From: Robinsoniella peoriensis
GTDB lineage: Bacteria; Bacillota; Clostridia; Lachnospirales; Lachnospiraceae
Assembly: GCF_000797495.1 (NCBI RefSeq)
Contig: NZ_JTGN01000002.1
Span: forward strand, 590,419-654,418
Direction: 5' to 3'
DNA length: 64,000 bases
Shown: positions 8,664-17,369 of the stretch, piece by piece
How the letters are laid out: every line of letters begins with the position of its first letter
How positions within the stretch are numbered: position 1 is the stretch's first letter
Position numbers and translations under genes: made by a program
Notes under the pieces: generated by a model
Databases searched by the model: none
Told to the model about the DNA's origin: nothing
The model's input: the letters and a program-made list of their open reading frames with translations, nothing else

Positions 8664-9011
8664 ATGGTATTTTTGGAAAGCACATTGGTGTCCATCGTAA
8701 ACCTGGCGGTGCTGCTCTTTGAGTACATTGGCGTGGGTGTCATCGCGTATACCGGAATTCAGGGAATTATTAATTATATCCGCAGAAAACCGGAGACGCG
8801 GCTCATGCTGGCAAAGGGACTGGCAATGGGGTTGGAATTTAAGCTTGGCAGTGAAATTCTAAGAACGGTAGTTGTTCGCCAAATCTCTGAAATTGTCCTG
8901 GTAGCAGGAATTATTGCTTTGCGGGCTATCCTGACATTTTTAATTCACTGGGAAATAAAAAATGAAGAAAAAGAATATGACCTTCATCTTAGTAAGAAAG
9001 AAGAGAATTGA
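8664..9011 (+). CDS. DUF1622 family membrane protein
   Basis: 115 residues with three hydrophobic segments (about 8-35, 58-78 and 80-98). The family-typical run LAKGLAMGLEFKLGSEILRT lies in the middle. DUF1622 proteins are small integral membrane proteins of unknown function. The C-terminus is charged (NEEKEYDLHLSKKEEN) and probably cytosolic. The ribosome-binding site is a modest AAAGG. Confidence 0.85.
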   Translation: MVFLESTLVSIVNLAVLLFEYIGVGVIAYTGIQGIINYIRRKPETRLMLAKGLAMGLEFKLGSEILRTVVVRQISEIVLVAGIIALRAILTFLIHWEIKNEEKEYDLHLSKKEEN

Positions 9012-9027
9012 ATGGTTAAGAGATCTG

Positions 9028-9053
9028 AAGAGACTGAATCAGTCTCTTTTTTC
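9028..9053 (+). terminator. Terminator of the DUF1622 gene, overlapping the merR 3' end
   Basis: AAGAGACTGA (9028-9037) pairs with TCAGTCTCTT (9039-9048), followed by T's. The last codons of the convergent MerR gene lie within this structure. Confidence 0.85.
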
Positions 9054-9866
9054 TTTGACTAAAACAGAAATCTGAATCACATAATTGTCATATCCATTTA
9101 CTGTTAGTTCATCCAGCAGATAATCTTCGAAGAAGAGTTCATCTAATTCCAGTGCATGTTCTCCCGCAAAAGTAAGCATCCGGCGATAAGTTTCTCCGAT
9201 CTGTTTCCAACCGCCCTGATGGTAACCATATAAATAAGCCCCTCCCGGCTTTAAGGTATAAGAAACTCCCTTAGGCGGGGAATCCAGGAGCAGATAAATA
9301 TGCCGGTAATCGTTGTATATACCTTGGTGAATTTTCGTTGCATATTGCAGAAATCCGATCCCATAAGGGCTCTTAATTCCAAGGTTTTCCCCCAGACTAA
9401 TCAGTTCCCCTATTTTTTTTGCCAGTTCTTTGTCATTATAAGTTGAAGTATGGGTAGGAATATAGTACTGGGGCGCTGTTTCTAATACCTCAATTCTGGA
9501 AAAATCTTTTTGCAGAGCTTTTTGAATAAATTCAGATTTAAACCGCAGCCATTTTTTGGTTTTCTTCAGTTTTGCCATTTTCCGGTCGATTATTTTTTCC
9601 TCTTCTTCTAAAAGTGATATTAAGGCTTGAGGGCTTTTATGATCCAGGTAGTATTTTATATCAGACAGGGGCATATCCAGCTCTTTTAAATTCCAGATCA
9701 CATCAAACACATCCAGCTGGGAAATGGAGTAATACCGATAATCGTTGTCCAGTTTTATTTCAGGGGAAAACAGACCGATTTTGTCATAGTGAAACAGGGT
9801 GTGCTTGGTGACTCCGGTGAGTTTTGCAAATTCTCCTGTTGTAAAATAAAGATCTTTATTAATCAT
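9039..9866 (-). CDS. MerR family transcriptional regulator with effector-binding domain
   Basis: 275 residues. The N-terminal MerR DNA-binding domain begins [26 protein letters not shown] with wing [19 protein letters not shown] coiled-coil dimerisation helix spans about 80-120 ([18 protein letters not shown]). The C-terminal 150 residues are a GyrI/BmrR-like effector-binding domain ([23 protein letters not shown]). The ribosome-binding site is AAGGGAG. It is divergent from a MATE efflux gene whose promoter has the 19-bp spacer typical of MerR activation, so it probably senses a small lipophilic drug and induces the pump. The inducer is unknown. Confidence 0.9.
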   Translation of the reverse strand: MINKDLYFTTGEFAKLTGVTKHTLFHYDKIGLFSPEIKLDNDYRYYSISQLDVFDVIWNLKELDMPLSDIKYYLDHKSPQALISLLEEEEKIIDRKMAKLKKTKKWLRFKSEFIQKALQKDFSRIEVLETAPQYYIPTHTSTYNDKELAKKIGELISLGENLGIKSPYGIGFLQYATKIHQGIYNDYRHIYLLLDSPPKGVSYTLKPGGAYLYGYHQGGWKQIGETYRRMLTFAGEHALELDELFFEDYLLDELTVNGYDNYVIQISVLVKEKRD

Positions 9867-9949
9867 AAATCTCCCTTCCTTTCATATTTTTTTTAATTTA
9901 AATGATATATAAATTGTAAGCTCATATTTTTTTAGAAAATAATTTTTCC

Positions 9950-9980
9950 TTGACTATAGGGTAACCCGATACCTTATGAT
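9950..9980 (+). promoter_or_regulatory. MerR-type promoter/operator of the MATE gene
   Basis: TTGACT (9950-9955) and TATGAT (9975-9980) are separated by 19 bp, longer than the 17 bp optimum and diagnostic of MerR-activated promoters. The spacer holds the near-palindrome GGGTAACCC. Confidence 0.8.
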
Positions 9981-10023
9981 AGTAAAGAAATCGCTAAAAT
10001 GCAATAAAAAGAGGTGTTATATC

Positions 10024-11355
10024 ATGAAAAATTCAATTACGAAAGATTTTAATTTTGTTTCTCTGCTGAGATTTGCTCTGCCTACTATGGTAATGATGGT
10101 GTTTATGTCCCTGTATACCATTGTGGATGGTGTTTTTATATCCAGGCTTCTTGGAAGTGATGCTCTGTCTGCTACAAATATTGTTTATCCTGCGGTGAAT
10201 ATACTGATAGCGGTTGGCGTTATGCTGGCTACCGGCGGCAGTGCAATTATAGCAAGAAAAATGGGAGAAAAGAAACCAGAGGAAGCCAGACAGAATTTTA
10301 CTTTAATTGTAATTTCCGGATTGTTGTTTGGTATCTTGTCCTTAACGGCAGGCAATATTTTTATAGAGCCTATGGTAAAAGCGCTGGGGGCTACGGATAA
10401 AATACTTGGGAATAGTATCTCTTATTTACAGATTCTCCTTTTATTTGCGCCTGCATGTGTACTTCAGCTGTTATTCCAGTCATTCTTCGTGACAGCAGGG
10501 AAGCCTGTAATCGGACTGGGACTGACTTTGCTGGGAGGACTTACAAATGCTGTGCTGGATTACGTTTTTATGGGTCCGTTGCAGATGGGGATCGGGGGAG
10601 CAGCTCTGGCTACCGGAATTGGCCAGGCAGTACCGGGTGTAGCCGGCCTTATCTATTTTTGGAAAATAAAGAGAGATTTATTCTTTGTTAAACCCAAAAT
10701 GGATTTTGGCGTGCTGAAAGAAAGCTGTCTGAACGGTTCGTCAGAGATGGTTACCAATCTGTCTGCTGCAATTGTAACCTTTTTGTTTAATATTATTATG
10801 CTTCGGTTTCTGGGGGAAAATGGCGTTGCGGCGATTACGATCGTACTTTATGGCCAGTTCCTGTTCAATGCTTTATATCTGGGATTTGCAATAGGTGTAG
10901 CGCCTGTGTTCAGTTTTAACTACGGAAGTGGAAATGTGATTTTACTACAGCGGATTTATAAAATCTGTACCCGGTTTATTGCCGTTTCCGCAGTTGTAAT
11001 TACGATCATTGCGTTGGCGGGGGCACCCATAATTGTAGAAATATTTACACCGCGTACTTCAGCAACCTATGAAATTGCCAGCAGAGGATTCTTTCTGTTC
11101 TCATTCAACTATTTGTTTGCAGGGATGAATATATTCGCTTCCGGCATGTTTACTGCATTTTCAAACGGTAAAATATCGGCGGCGATATCATTTATGCGTA
11201 CCTTTGGCTTTATAGTGAGCTGCATTTTGATTCTGCCTTATATCATAGGCGTTGATGGGGTCTGGATGGCAGTTCCCCTTGCAGAGTGTCTCACTGTATT
11301 TATCTCCTGTTTCTTCTTCCGCAGAAAGAGGGAAGTTTACGGTTATGCAGTATAA
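10024..11355 (+). CDS. MATE family multidrug efflux transporter
   Basis: 443 residues with twelve hydrophobic segments in two MatE repeats. The first repeat contains PTMVMMVFMSLYTIVDGVFI and ATGGSAIIARKMGEKKPEEA; the second begins at about residue 235 (NGSSEMVTNLSAAIVTFLFN). It belongs to the NorM/DinF-like branch common in Clostridia and would export cationic drugs or metabolites in exchange for Na+ or H+. The start is ATG 10024 after AGAGGTG (10011-10017). An earlier in-frame ATG at 9976 lies inside the -10 element and cannot be used. Neighbouring merR is its likely regulator. Confidence 0.92.
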   Translation: MKNSITKDFNFVSLLRFALPTMVMMVFMSLYTIVDGVFISRLLGSDALSATNIVYPAVNILIAVGVMLATGGSAIIARKMGEKKPEEARQNFTLIVISGLLFGILSLTAGNIFIEPMVKALGATDKILGNSISYLQILLLFAPACVLQLLFQSFFVTAGKPVIGLGLTLLGGLTNAVLDYVFMGPLQMGIGGAALATGIGQAVPGVAGLIYFWKIKRDLFFVKPKMDFGVLKESCLNGSSEMVTNLSAAIVTFLFNIIMLRFLGENGVAAITIVLYGQFLFNALYLGFAIGVAPVFSFNYGSGNVILLQRIYKICTRFIAVSAVVITIIALAGAPIIVEIFTPRTSATYEIASRGFFLFSFNYLFAGMNIFASGMFTAFSNGKISAAISFMRTFGFIVSCILILPYIIGVDGVWMAVPLAECLTVFISCFFFRRKREVYGYAV

Positions 11356-11356
11356 G

Positions 11357-11398
11357 AAAAAAGTTATCAAGATGATTACGTTCTTGATAACTTTTTTA
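11357..11398. terminator. Bidirectional terminator between the MATE gene and the pduB-like gene
   Basis: A 14-bp stem beginning AAAAAGTTATCAAG pairs with its complement at 11383-11396. A T-run on one strand and an A-run on the other let it serve both convergent genes. Confidence 0.88.
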
Positions 11399-11408
11399 TT
11401 TACCATAT

Positions 11409-12122
11409 TTACAGATAAGGTATGCCGGGAATCTCCGGGTAGCTGCCCATGGAAATCAATAATTCCAGTCCTACCTGCCGAGCGGTCAGAACAGCTTCCT
11501 TTACGGCGCTGGCATTACCGGATACAGCAAGAATGACTTCATTAGAGTGGCTGGTACCTTTATTCGGGGTCATATACTCGATTATATTTACGCCGGCGGC
11601 TTTCATTGCATTATCAGCCATTACAAGACCGATAGCAGCCGGCGAACCGCATAAGAAGCCAAACGCCTGGCCTGCGGGAGCGTGAAAAGCTTTGTTCAGT
11701 ACCTGCCCAGCACTTGCAGAAAAAGCAAATTCCAGGTGTCCGGCTTCGCTGATATAAAGTTCCCCTGCATACTTATTTGTCAGTTCAAGAGCAATGGAAA
11801 CAGCCTGCCTGACATCAGAAACACTGTTTCCGCCAAGTACAATGTAATTACCATGTCCGCCCCAGCCCTTGGTATCTCTGGGAAGTTCGATGGATAATAC
11901 TTCTGTATTGGTGGCTTTCACTGCTTCATCTACAGCAGTGAGCTGTCCTGCCGCACCGGTTCGGGAACTGAAAACACCTATGGTATGATAAGCTTTTCCA
12001 ACATTCATTTGTTCCAAAAGAGCATCATCGATTCCCGCAATCACCAAACCGATTGTGTCCAGTACCGCGGTTCCGATAAATTCCGTTCTTGTGCAGTTCA
12101 TGCTGATTGATTTTACATCCAT
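11409..12122 (-). CDS. pduB: PduB-like tandem-BMC microcompartment shell protein, orphan
   Basis: 237 residues, two fused BMC domains of the PduB trimeric (BMC-T) type. Marker stretches include TEFIGTAVLDTIGLVIAGID, ADAVDEAVKATNTEV-like AVDEAVKATNTEVLSIELP, DTKGWGGHGNYIVLGGN and, in the second repeat, GTSHSNEVILAVSGNASAVK. The usual PduB N-terminal extension of about 35 residues is absent. Trimers of this family form shell tiles with a gated pore in propanediol or related microcompartments. No other shell, aldehyde dehydrogenase, diol dehydratase or fucose-processing gene is adjacent, so its partner compartment must be encoded elsewhere. It has its own promoter; the ribosome-binding site is AAAGAGGAG. 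Confidence 0.88.
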   Translation of the reverse strand: MDVKSISMNCTRTEFIGTAVLDTIGLVIAGIDDALLEQMNVGKAYHTIGVFSSRTGAAGQLTAVDEAVKATNTEVLSIELPRDTKGWGGHGNYIVLGGNSVSDVRQAVSIALELTNKYAGELYISEAGHLEFAFSASAGQVLNKAFHAPAGQAFGFLCGSPAAIGLVMADNAMKAAGVNIIEYMTPNKGTSHSNEVILAVSGNASAVKEAVLTARQVGLELLISMGSYPEIPGIPYL

Positions 12123-12162
12123 AGTTTTGTTTTCTCCTCTTTAACGATACTTTCATGCATTC

Positions 12163-12191
12163 AGTATAAAGAAAAAACAACAAAAAGTCAA
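12163..12191 (-). promoter_or_regulatory. Promoter of the pduB-like gene
   Basis: On the minus strand TTGACT (12191-12186) and TATACT (12168-12163) are 17 bp apart, a strong vegetative promoter. It lies just downstream of the acetyltransferase stop, so the shell gene is transcribed on its own. Confidence 0.8.
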
Positions 12192-12208
12192 CGAAAACAA
12201 ATATTGCT

Positions 12209-12805
12209 TTACAGATCTTTTTCAATAAAGTGCACAGGATATTTATCCCAGTATTTTTTATAAACCCGTTCATCTTGTCCATCAAAATTGAGCTGGTACA
12301 TTCTGAATGTGGTTAATATATCCTTCGGCTGCCAGTGTTCTTCGTAAGAATATTGATAGTTCATGCCCAGGCGTCTCATGACTTTGCCGCTGCGGGAGTT
12401 TTTGATATCATGGGTAGCTGTTACATACCGGAATCCGTCTCTTTTTAATTGCTCTAATACGGCTTTTGCAGCCTCTGATACGATTCCCTTGTGCCAGAAT
12501 TCTTTTCTTAGTCCATAGCCGAAATCATAGCTGTCATCCATGCACACATGTACATAACCAATGGGCACATTATCTGTTTTCAGGCAGACAGCATATCGGT
12601 ATCCTTTCGCCTGCTGATATGATCTGGCATAGTTTTCTTTGAAAAAAGTTCTGGTTTCTTCCAGTGATTTCAGAGGAAACCAGGGTAAATAAGTATTCAC
12701 TTCTTCATCTTTGTAGATGGAAAATAAGGCATCCATGTCATTTTCAGTGAATTTCCTTAATATCAGTCTGTCTGTTTCCAGTGCAGGTGTATTTTGAATC
12801 TGCAT
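12209..12805 (-). CDS. GNAT family N-acetyltransferase (RimJ/RimL-like)
   Basis: 198 residues from ATG 12805, chosen because AAAGGGGAG precedes it by the right distance; a further in-frame ATG at 12832 lacks one. It begins TPALETDRLILRKFTENDMD, the typical opening of the RimJ/RimL-type GNATs. The acetyl-CoA motif region is GYGLRKEFWHKGIVSEAAKAV, then NSRSGKVMRRLGM, where the conserved asparagine precedes the last strand. Such enzymes acetylate ribosomal-protein N-termini, small amines or antibiotics; the substrate is unknown. Confidence 0.88.
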   Translation of the reverse strand: MQIQNTPALETDRLILRKFTENDMDALFSIYKDEEVNTYLPWFPLKSLEETRTFFKENYARSYQQAKGYRYAVCLKTDNVPIGYVHVCMDDSYDFGYGLRKEFWHKGIVSEAAKAVLEQLKRDGFRYVTATHDIKNSRSGKVMRRLGMNYQYSYEEHWQPKDILTTFRMYQLNFDGQDERVYKKYWDKYPVHFIEKDL

Positions 12806-13016
12806 TTTACTCCCCTTTCCACAACCCGGCAAACGATTTTTATTCGTTGTTCCGATTGTTGTGCTATCTTATTGTACCGTTCCGCTTATCGCTTGTTTCT
12901 TTACCATATTCTATCATTTGGTACTCCTAAAGTCACGACATATCTGCTTCTATTGCTTTTTCTATATAATTTTTTATCAAATTTTTATCATTAGAGTAAT
13001 TTCCATAAAAAAGTAC

Positions 13017-13045
13017 TTGACGAACAGGCGAATAAGCGTTATCGT
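13017..13045 (+). promoter_or_regulatory. Promoter of the S-box leader and metK
   Basis: TTGACG (13017-13022), a 17-bp spacer and TATCGT (13040-13045) lie about 35 bp before the riboswitch P1 stem. The 180 bp between the acetyltransferase and this site show no gene. Confidence 0.6.
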
Positions 13046-13077
13046 AGTAGACGTAACAAAATTAAATATTATATTTT

Positions 13078-13227
13078 CTCTTATTCAGAGTGGTGGAGAT
13101 ACAAAGGATCTGTGAAACCACGGCAACCCCGTCAGAGGAAGGTGCCAACCTGAGCGAGTAATTCGAACAATAAGAGGATTTACTTATCATAATAGATAGG
13201 GGGTCCGCTTAGTGCGGACCTTTTTTA
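13078..13227 (+). promoter_or_regulatory. SAM-I (S-box) riboswitch with terminator
   Basis: The aptamer spans 13078-13176. P1 is formed by CTCTTATT and AATAAGAG. The conserved core reads AGAGTGGTGGAG, then GTGAAACCACGGCAACC and GGAAGGTGCCAACC, the S-box signature. The expression platform is a terminator at 13202-13227: GGTCCGC pairs with GCGGACC and is followed by six T's. Bound S-adenosylmethionine should stabilise the aptamer and allow termination, switching off the SAM synthetase downstream. Confidence 0.96.
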
Positions 13228-13347
13228 GTTTAAAAGCAGGAGCAGTTTTGTGAAGCGGGACATGTTCCCGGCCTCAAGTAAGCCTGCAGGATATGTTAAA
13301 TCGATCTCGTGAGAAAATATAAATGCTCTTATCCAAAGGAGGATTCT

Positions 13348-14535
13348 ATGGAAAAATTATTATTTACTTCTGAATCAGTAACAGAAGGACATCCGGACAA
13401 AATGTGCGACCAGATCTCTGATGCTATCTTAGATGCTCTGTTAGAGCAGGATCCCATGAGCCGTGTGGCGTGTGAGACTGCAACTACTACAGGCATGGTT
13501 CTGGTAATGGGAGAAATTTCTACAAATGCTTATGTGGATATCCAGAAAATTGTGCGTGATACGGTAAGAAACATTGGCTATACACGTGGAAAATATGGAT
13601 TTGATGCGGAAACCTGCGGCGTTATCACAGCCATTGACGAGCAGTCTTCCGATATTGCCATGGGCGTTGACAAAGCGCTGGAAGCAAAGGAGAATACCAT
13701 GACCGATGATGAAATTGAAGCAATCGGTGCAGGAGATCAGGGAATGATGTTCGGCTATGCGGTAAATGAAACGGAAGAATTAATGCCGTATCCAATTTCA
13801 CTGGCACACAAATTAGCGCTGCAGCTTACAAAAGTTCGTAAAGACGGCACACTTTCTTACCTGAGACCGGACGGAAAGACTCAGGTCAGTGTAGAATATG
13901 ATGAAAATGGCAAGCCATCCAGACTGGATGCAGTTGTTCTGTCTACACAGCATGATCCGGATGTAACACAGGAGCAGATTCATGAGGATATTAAGAAATA
14001 TGTATTTGATGTAATTCTGCCTGCTGAAATGGTAGATGAGAATACGAAATTTTTTATCAATCCAACCGGACGTTTTGTAATCGGCGGACCACATGGAGAC
14101 AGCGGTCTTACCGGACGTAAGATTATTGTAGATACTTATGGCGGATATGCAAGACACGGCGGCGGAGCATTTTCAGGAAAAGACTGCACCAAGGTAGACC
14201 GTTCTGCAGCATATGCAGCACGTTATGTGGCAAAAAATATTGTGGCCGCAGGACTGGCTGAAAAATGTGAGATTCAGTTATCTTATGCAATCGGAGTTGC
14301 AAAACCCACCTCTGTCATGATCGATACCTTTGGAACCGGCAAATTATCAGACGAGAAGATTACGGAAATCGTAAGAGAGAATTTTGACCTTCGTCCTGCC
14401 GGAATTATAAAGATGCTTGATCTTCGCCGCCCGATCTATAAGCAGACTGCTGCTTACGGACATTTCGGCAGAAATGATCTGGATCTGCCCTGGGAGAAGC
14501 TGGATAAAGTCGAAATTCTTAAGAAGTACTTGTAA
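13348..14535 (+). CDS. metK: S-adenosylmethionine synthetase
   Basis: 395 residues, normal for MetK. It makes SAM from ATP and methionine in the cytosol. Motifs in order are [20 protein letters not shown] (ATP/Mg), [12 protein letters not shown], the signature [19 protein letters not shown], and a C-terminal [18 protein letters not shown]. The start is ATG 13348 after AAAGGAGG (13335-13342), not the in-frame GTG at 13309. The SAM-I riboswitch just upstream independently supports the identification, since S-box RNAs control metK in Firmicutes. Confidence 0.98.
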   Translation: MEKLLFTSESVTEGHPDKMCDQISDAILDALLEQDPMSRVACETATTTGMVLVMGEISTNAYVDIQKIVRDTVRNIGYTRGKYGFDAETCGVITAIDEQSSDIAMGVDKALEAKENTMTDDEIEAIGAGDQGMMFGYAVNETEELMPYPISLAHKLALQLTKVRKDGTLSYLRPDGKTQVSVEYDENGKPSRLDAVVLSTQHDPDVTQEQIHEDIKKYVFDVILPAEMVDENTKFFINPTGRFVIGGPHGDSGLTGRKIIVDTYGGYARHGGGAFSGKDCTKVDRSAAYAARYVAKNIVAAGLAEKCEIQLSYAIGVAKPTSVMIDTFGTGKLSDEKITEIVRENFDLRPAGIIKMLDLRRPIYKQTAAYGHFGRNDLDLPWEKLDKVEILKKYL

Positions 14536-14593
14536 ATTTATGAAAAATTTATAAAAGTCCTTGTTTGTTTAGATGTAAATATGGCTCCTTTAT

Positions 14594-14601
14594 GCTATAC
14601 T
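14594..14601 (+). promoter_or_regulatory. Extended -10 promoter of the two-component operon
   Basis: TGCTATACT provides an extended -10 (TGn plus TATACT at 14596-14601). No good -35 box is at the normal distance. Confidence 0.5.
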
Positions 14602-14637
14602 GAAAAGAGAACGGTATAACATAAAGGAGTTTTTGCT

Positions 14638-16131
14638 ATGAAATTAAAAACAAGGCTTATCATAGCCTTTTTTGTAATTATATGTGTCCCGCTTCTGTTA
14701 ACAGGCGTAGCTCTGTTGGGTTTCAGTCAGTACCAGTTAAAATCCATAGAAGATAAATATGGAATCGACAATGTTTCCTATGACGCATTTTCTAATTCAG
14801 TACAGATGCTGAGCATAACCACGAAGCGTATTTTTGAGGAGATGAAGAAGGAAGCCGACAAAGATCCGGATCAGTTTCTGGATGTGGATTATCTGTGTAC
14901 GATTAATGATAAATTGCAGGACAAGAATTCTTATCTCATTGTGCGCAAAGGAAGTTCCCAGTATTATTCGGGTACCTCTGAAAATAATGCACAGCTTTTT
15001 AAAGAACTGCCGGGACCCAATATTTATACAACGTCTGCTGACAGCGGAACGTATATCGGAAAAGATGTAAGGGCATTTGTAAAGCAGATTGATGTTACAT
15101 TTTCGGATGAAACAGCAGGAAGCATTTTCATTATAACCAGTATGGATAATATGCTGCCGCAGATGAAGTCACTGCTTCGGGATATGTTTATTACAATTGT
15201 TGTAATCCTGATTTTAACCGCAGGTCTTTTGAGTACCTGGATTTATTCGGGAATCAGTACACCGCTTCGAAAGCTTCGTGCAGCTACCCAGAATATCAAA
15301 GAAGGCAATCTGGACTTTACATTAGTAGCTGAAGGTGAAGATGAGATCAGCGAGTTGTGCCAGGATTTTGAAGAGATGAGGAAGCGGCTGAAGGAATCTG
15401 CCGAAGAAAAAGTAGAGTACGACAGGGAAAATAAGGAATTGATCAGCAATATTTCCCATGACCTGAAGACTCCGATTACGGCTGTGAAAGGCTATGTAGA
15501 AGGAATTATGGATGGTGTGGCGGATACTCCTGAGAAGATGAATAAATATATCCGTACGATTTATAATAAGGCTAATGATATGGACCGTTTGATTAATGAA
15601 TTGACATTTTATTCGAAGATCGATACGAACCGTATTCCATATACATTTAGTAAAATTAACGTATCCAGTTACTTTGATGACTGCTTTGAAGAGGTTGGTC
15701 TGGATCTGGAATCTAAGAATATTGAGTTTTCTTATTTTAATTATGCAGATGAAGAAACCTGGATTATCGCTGATGCAGAACAGCTGAAGCGGGTAATTAA
15801 TAATATTATAGGAAATTCCGTAAAGTATTTAGATAAGCCTAAGGGTTATATCAATATCCGGGTTAAGGATGTAGGCGACTTCATTCAAGTGGAAATTGAG
15901 GACAACGGAAAAGGAATTGCACCGAAAGATCTGCCGCTTATCTTTGACCGGTTCTACCGTACAGATGCATCCAGAAATTCTGCCCAGGGCGGAAGCGGAA
16001 TCGGATTGTCCATTGTTAAGAAGATTATAGAAGATCACGGCGGTAAAATTTGGGCAAGCAGTAAAATGGGAACAGGCACAGTTATGTATTTTGTGCTTAG
16101 AAAATATCAGGAGGTACCTGTCAATGAGTAA
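14638..16131 (+). CDS. Two-component sensor histidine kinase
   Basis: 497 residues. TM1 is at about 6-28 and TM2 at about 180-203, bracketing an extracytoplasmic sensor of about 150 residues. A HAMP domain (about 205-255, ISTPLRKLRAATQNI) is followed by HisKA with the phospho-accepting His at 274 (NISHDLKTPITAVKG), the N box (NIIGNSVKYL), DNGKGIAPKDL and GGSGIGLSIVKKIIEDHGG. This is the classical VanS/PhoR-like architecture. The stop overlaps the start of the response regulator by 8 bases, so they form a pair. The stimulus is unknown. Confidence 0.94.
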   Translation: MKLKTRLIIAFFVIICVPLLLTGVALLGFSQYQLKSIEDKYGIDNVSYDAFSNSVQMLSITTKRIFEEMKKEADKDPDQFLDVDYLCTINDKLQDKNSYLIVRKGSSQYYSGTSENNAQLFKELPGPNIYTTSADSGTYIGKDVRAFVKQIDVTFSDETAGSIFIITSMDNMLPQMKSLLRDMFITIVVILILTAGLLSTWIYSGISTPLRKLRAATQNIKEGNLDFTLVAEGEDEISELCQDFEEMRKRLKESAEEKVEYDRENKELISNISHDLKTPITAVKGYVEGIMDGVADTPEKMNKYIRTIYNKANDMDRLINELTFYSKIDTNRIPYTFSKINVSSYFDDCFEEVGLDLESKNIEFSYFNYADEETWIIADAEQLKRVINNIIGNSVKYLDKPKGYINIRVKDVGDFIQVEIEDNGKGIAPKDLPLIFDRFYRTDASRNSAQGGSGIGLSIVKKIIEDHGGKIWASSKMGTGTVMYFVLRKYQEVPVNE

Positions 16132-16813
16132 GATATTGATTATTGAAGATGAGGAAAGTATCGCAGATCTGGAAAAAGATTATCTGGAACTGAGCGGTTT
16201 TGAGGTAGAAATTGAAAATCGTGGGGATATTGGACTTAAGAGAGCATTAGAAGAAGAATTTGATTTATTTATCCTGGATTTGATGCTTCCGGGAGTAGAC
16301 GGATTTGAAATCTGTAAATCCATCCGGGACAAGAAGAACACACCGATTCTTATGGTTTCGGCGAAAAAGGATGATATCGATAAAATCCGCGGTCTTGGAC
16401 TGGGAGCAGATGATTATATGACAAAGCCCTTCAGCCCCAGTGAGCTGGTAGCAAGAGTGAAGGCACATATGGCACGTTACGACAGATTAATCAGCAGTAA
16501 TGTCCAGACAAATGATATTGTTGAGATTCGCGGTATTAAGATAGACAAGACGGCCAGAAGAGTCTGGATTAATGGAGAAGAGAAGACATTTACAACAAAA
16601 GAATTTGATTTATTAACGTTCCTGGCAGAACACCCGAACCACGTATTTACTAAAGAAGAGTTATTCAGCGAGATATGGGATATGGAATCTATCGGTGATA
16701 TTGCAACCGTAACGGTGCATATTAAGAAGATTCGTGAGAAGATTGAGTTCAACACGGCGAAGCCTCAGTATATAGAGACGATCTGGGGTGTAGGGTACCG
16801 GTTTAAGATATAA
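16124..16813 (+). CDS. OmpR/PhoB family response regulator
   Basis: 229 residues. The receiver domain begins KILIIEDEESI, with phospho-acceptor Asp at residue 52 (FILDLMLPGVDG) and the conserved Lys in MTKPFSPSELVARV. The C-terminal winged helix contains KEFDLLTFLAEHPNHVFTK and ends VWGVGYRF-like IWGVGYRFKI. The start is ATG 16124 inside the kinase gene's 3' end, after CAGGAGGT (16108-16115). It is the cognate partner of the preceding kinase and acts as a DNA-binding transcription factor when phosphorylated. Confidence 0.95.
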   Translation: MSKILIIEDEESIADLEKDYLELSGFEVEIENRGDIGLKRALEEEFDLFILDLMLPGVDGFEICKSIRDKKNTPILMVSAKKDDIDKIRGLGLGADDYMTKPFSPSELVARVKAHMARYDRLISSNVQTNDIVEIRGIKIDKTARRVWINGEEKTFTTKEFDLLTFLAEHPNHVFTKEELFSEIWDMESIGDIATVTVHIKKIREKIEFNTAKPQYIETIWGVGYRFKI

Positions 16814-16848
16814 AAACTGTTCAAAATTGAAAAGAATTATAGTGAGAG

Positions 16849-16880
16849 CTGTCCTGATTATAAATTGGGACAGTTTTTTT
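16849..16880 (+). terminator. Terminator of the two-component operon
   Basis: CTGTCC (16849-16854) and GGACAG (16868-16873) form the stem, followed by seven T's. Confidence 0.85.
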
Positions 16881-16918
16881 GTGTTGGGAAAATTATCTTA
16901 ATTTTTCTATTTAAGGAG

Positions 16919-16982
16919 TTGACATAAACAAAAAAGTATGCTTTAATACACATATAGTTAATTAGTCAAGTAACTAACCAAC
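16919..16982 (+). promoter_or_regulatory. Promoter and operator of the GntR-ABC operon
   Basis: TTGACA (16919-16924) and TTTAAT (16942-16947) have the ideal 17-bp spacing. Just downstream lies a dyad whose core is TTAGT-N6-ACTAA, extended to GTTnnTTAGT...ACTAAnnAAC (16957-16982). Its position between promoter and gene suits an autorepressing GntR/YtrA-type regulator. Confidence 0.72.
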
Positions 16983-17000
16983 AAACAAGAGGTGGTTTTC

Positions 17001-17369
17001 ATGAAATTAAACTTTGAGGATGAAAAACCTATTTTTATGCAGATAGCGGAGGGCGTTGAAGATGCGATTCTGACAGAGGCTTTTCAGGAAGAGGGACAGA
17101 TCCCCTCAATTACGGAATTTTCAGTAACTTATAAGATCAATCCGGCAACCGCCCTGAAGGGAATCAATATGCTGGTTGAGGAAGGCATTGTTTATAAAAA
17201 GAGAGGTGTAGGTATGTTTGTAGCAGTGGGAGCGGTAGAGAAGCTGAGACAAAAGAGGAAAGATCAGTTCTTTGAGCACTATATCAGTGGAATGATTGAG
17301 GAAGCAAAGCGATTGAACATTTCAGATGAAGAATTATTAGGGATGATAGAAAGGGGATTTAGGAAATGA
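17001..17369 (+). CDS. GntR family (YtrA subfamily) transcriptional regulator
   Basis: 122 residues, the short YtrA form: a winged helix with only a brief helical C-terminal tail. The opening is PIFMQIAEGVEDAIL; the recognition region is IPSITEFSVTYKINPATALKGINMLVEEGIVYKKRGVGMFV. The start is ATG 17001 after AAGAGGTGG; an in-frame GTG at 16992 lies within that ribosome-binding site. The stop overlaps the ATG of the ABC gene (ATGA). YtrA-type regulators usually repress adjacent ABC transporters, often responding to cell-envelope antibiotics. Confidence 0.92.
   Translation: MKLNFEDEKPIFMQIAEGVEDAILTEAFQEEGQIPSITEFSVTYKINPATALKGINMLVEEGIVYKKRGVGMFVAVGAVEKLRQKRKDQFFEHYISGMIEEAKRLNISDEELLGMIERGFRK

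Noticed and set aside
9976..10023. N-terminal extension of the MATE protein starting at 9976
   Set aside because: This ATG lies inside the -10 box TATGAT, so it cannot be in the mRNA; ATG 10024 has a good ribosome-binding site.
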